A stretch of 6,825 nt of DNA from positions 1-6,825 of the forward strand of contig CAKUWO010000043.1 in assembly GCA_934699415.1 (NCBI GenBank). The letters are read 5' to 3'. This DNA comes from an uncultured Erysipelotrichaceae bacterium. GTDB lineage: Bacteria; Bacillota_I; Bacilli_A; Erysipelotrichales; Erysipelotrichaceae. The notes below the pieces were generated by a model that was not told the origin of the DNA, did no database searches, and was given only the letters and a program-made list of their open reading frames with translations. Below are positions 5,486 through 6,825 of this stretch, piece by piece. Positions within the stretch are counted from its first letter, which is position 1, and the number at the start of each line of letters is the position of its first letter. A program made the position numbers and the translations under genes.

Positions 5486-6586
5486 ATGAAAAAAATATTG
5501 AGTTATTTACTTATTTTTTTATTAGCAATAAGTGGTGGTTATCTTGGTTCATATATTAATCTATCAGCCAATAATCCTTCACCGACTGTAACTCCGAACA
5601 CTGTTATTCAAAATAGTTCTAAAACTACCAAAGAAGAAAGTAATGTTAAAAAAGCGATTAGTGTAGCTTATGATAGTGTCGTTGAAATCACATCAAAGAT
5701 TAAAACTTCTGATTTCTTCTATCGTGAATCAACAAGTGTTTCAATGGGCTCTGGTGTTCTTATCTCTGAAGATGGTTATATTATTACTAATAACCATGTA
5801 ATTGAAGGAGCAACTGAAGTTAGTGTAAAAGATTCTAGTGGCAATATATATGAAGCTAAATTAATTGGTACAGACGCTAAAACTGATATCGCTGTTATTA
5901 AGATTGAAGCTCAAGGTTTAAAATATGCTGAAGTCGCTGATTCTGACTTGGTAGAACTTGGTGATGATGCAATTGTTATTGGTAATCCTTTAGGATCTGG
6001 TATTGCTGTAAGTAACGGTATTATCTCAGCTACTAATAAAGAAATTACTGTTAATAACGAGAAGATGACCGTCTTCCAAACCAACGCTGCAGTAAATGAA
6101 GGTAACTCTGGTGGCGGTTTATTTAATATCAAAGGTGAATTAATTGGTATTGTAAATGCTAAAAGCTCTTCTTCTTCTTTCTCAAGCACCACAATCGAAG
6201 GTTTAGGATATGCTATTCCATCTAATATTGTTTCTAAAATAGCTAATGATTTAATGATGAATGGCTATGTTAAAAATCGTGCAACATTAGGCGTTAAGCT
6301 TTACGATTTTACAACCTATAACCCTTATAACTTAGAACCAGGTTTATATATAACTGAAGTAACTAAAAACTCAGCAGCTGATGAAGCCGGACTTGAGAAG
6401 AATGACCGCATTATTGAATTTGATGGACAAGAAATTACTTCCTACTCTGATATTAGTTCTATTATGCTTAAACATAATGTAGGAGATGAGGTAAAAATCA
6501 AGGTAGTTCGCAACGTCAATAATAAAGATAGAGAATTAGAATTTAAAGTAACCTTACAAAGTGCTATTAACGAAAAAGAAAAGTAA
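5486..6586 (+). CDS. htrA: HtrA/DegP-type membrane-anchored serine protease
   Basis: HtrA proteases degrade or refold misfolded proteins outside the membrane. The 366-residue protein has one N-terminal hydrophobic anchor (about 4-23) and a Ser/Thr/Pro/Asn-rich linker (27-50). A trypsin-like domain carries the triad His104 (TNNHVIEG), Asp134 (KTDIAVIK) and Ser208 (GNSGG). A single C-terminal PDZ domain spans about 265-356. Length and layout match Gram-positive HtrA-like proteases. Around the serine the sequence is NEGNSGGGL where NPGNSGGPL is usual; the triad itself is intact. The ATG at 5486 follows an excellent Shine-Dalgarno GAGGTGAT (5473-5480, five-base gap). A possible -10 TAAAAT (5460-5465) lacks a good -35; the nearest, TTCACT, is 19 bp away. 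No CtsR or CssR operator could be identified. The gene is monocistronic with its own terminator. Confidence 0.95.
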   Translation: MKKILSYLLIFLLAISGGYLGSYINLSANNPSPTVTPNTVIQNSSKTTKEESNVKKAISVAYDSVVEITSKIKTSDFFYRESTSVSMGSGVLISEDGYIITNNHVIEGATEVSVKDSSGNIYEAKLIGTDAKTDIAVIKIEAQGLKYAEVADSDLVELGDDAIVIGNPLGSGIAVSNGIISATNKEITVNNEKMTVFQTNAAVNEGNSGGGLFNIKGELIGIVNAKSSSSSFSSTTIEGLGYAIPSNIVSKIANDLMMNGYVKNRATLGVKLYDFTTYNPYNLEPGLYITEVTKNSAADEAGLEKNDRIIEFDGQEITSYSDISSIMLKHNVGDEVKIKVVRNVNNKDRELEFKVTLQSAINEKEK

Positions 6587-6595
6587 ACTAAAAAT

Positions 6596-6627
6596 AAGCC
6601 AATCGATAAGATTGGCTTTTCTTTTAT
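6596..6627 (+). terminator. Rho-independent terminator after htrA
   Basis: A perfect 9-bp stem AAGCCAATC/GATTGGCTT closes the loop GATAA and continues into a T-rich tail TTTTCTTTTATT. It begins nine bases after the htrA stop codon. Confidence 0.93.
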
Positions 6628-6701
6628 TATTGAAGAATATAAAGCTTTTTAAAGTCTTTTTTTAGTTAATTTAGATAATGCCTATGTTTGGAATACACAT
6701 T

Positions 6702-6726
6702 AAATAAAAGGCATAAATAATGCCTT
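6702..6726 (-). terminator. Second, weaker terminator of the rightward-lying minus-strand unit
   Basis: A 7-bp stem AAGGCAT/ATGCCTT closes a 5-base loop. On the minus strand it is followed by TTTT, then A and TTT. It lies 34 bases beyond the stronger minus-strand terminator, forming a tandem pair as is common behind rRNA operons. Confidence 0.55.
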
Positions 6727-6759
6727 AAAAATGATTTTAAATAATAAATTTAACCAAAG

Positions 6760-6782
6760 AAAAAGCTCCCTAATAGGGAGCT
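6760..6782 (-). terminator. Rho-independent terminator after the apparent 5S rRNA
   Basis: On the minus strand a perfect 7-bp stem AGCTCCC/GGGAGCT with loop TATTA runs into TTTTTCTTT. It begins four bases after the inferred 5S 3' end. Confidence 0.9.
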
Positions 6783-6786
6783 ATTA

Positions 6787-6825
6787 TCCGGCAACGTGCT
6801 TATCTTGCTTACGCTACATCAGCCG
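6787..6825 (-). rRNA. rrf: 5S rRNA, 3' end only, cut by window edge
   Basis: Read on the minus strand, the last 39 bases resemble a bacterial 5S 3' end. GGCTGATGTAGC corresponds to the usual GCCGATGGTAGT, GCAAGATAAG to GCGAGAGTAGG, and CACGTTGCCGGA to the closing GAACTGCCAGG-type strand of helix I. The piece is more GC-rich than its surroundings, has stops in all three minus frames, and is followed by two terminators. The helix IV hairpin is reduced to about GC-GTAA-GC, much shorter than the Escherichia coli arm. I recall shortened 5S rRNAs in mycoplasmas and related clostridia. The 5' half lies outside the window, so pairing of helix I cannot be confirmed. A different structured RNA remains possible. 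Confidence 0.65.

Noticed and set aside
5911..6192. A 93-codon minus-strand frame
   Set aside because: It is antisense to the HtrA protease domain, which carries the full catalytic triad.
2004..6586. Possible reassignment of UGA to Trp, since none of six genes ends in TGA and the lineage looks mollicute-like
   Set aside because: The tRNA-Trp here has a CCA anticodon, the Trp codons I inspected (in recG and the CPBP gene) are TGG, and conserved genes read through without internal TGA. Six stops are too few, and AT bias alone favours TAA and TAG.
1..6825. CRISPR array, insertion sequence, prophage or toxin-antitoxin module
   Set aside because: No spaced direct repeats, transposase or integrase frames, terminal inverted repeats or recognisable toxin-antitoxin pair were seen. 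The tRNAs show no adjacent integrase or duplicated 3' end.

Overview
The window is AT-rich, with long A/T tracts and strong use of AT-ending codons. Gene content (RecG, a short Firmicute-type peptide deformylase, CPBP protease, HtrA anchored by one N-terminal helix) points to a low-GC Firmicute. The right-edge fragment that reads like the 3' end of a 5S rRNA has a very short helix, as I recall for mycoplasmas and their clostridial relatives. I therefore favour the Erysipelotrichia or another mollicute-related lineage of Bacilli; this is inference, not identification. All six complete genes end in TAA or TAG, and the Trp codons inspected are TGG.

Left block (1-3330), minus strand. In transcription order: udp (uridine phosphorylase), an overlapping gene for an unrecognised multi-spanning membrane protein, a tRNA-Leu(CAA) with its own promoter, a UUCG-capped terminator, and recG. 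recG has its true N-terminus here and runs off the left edge missing roughly 70-80 C-terminal residues. A plus-strand tRNA-Trp(CCA) is divergent from udp and has its own promoter and terminator.

Middle block (3405-5432), minus strand. A peptide deformylase homologue with a non-canonical motif 1 lies one base downstream of a CPBP-family intramembrane protease. A weak hairpin terminator follows, then a 59-residue charged helical small protein with a 14-bp perfect hairpin terminator. About 180 bases between that terminator and the tRNA-Trp terminator hold nothing I recognise.

Right block (5433-6825). A plus-strand htrA/degP-type serine protease gene is divergent from the CPBP gene and ends in a good terminator. 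It converges on two tandem minus-strand terminators that follow the apparent 3' end of a 5S rRNA, so an rRNA operon probably lies beyond the right edge.

Functional reading: pyrimidine nucleoside salvage (udp), DNA repair and fork rescue (recG), two tRNAs, and a small group concerned with the envelope and proteins (CPBP protease, deformylase homologue, HtrA). I found no phage, CRISPR, insertion sequence or clear defence system. The points most worth checking are the small charged protein, the altered motifs in deformylase and RecG, and the deformylase/CPBP pairing.
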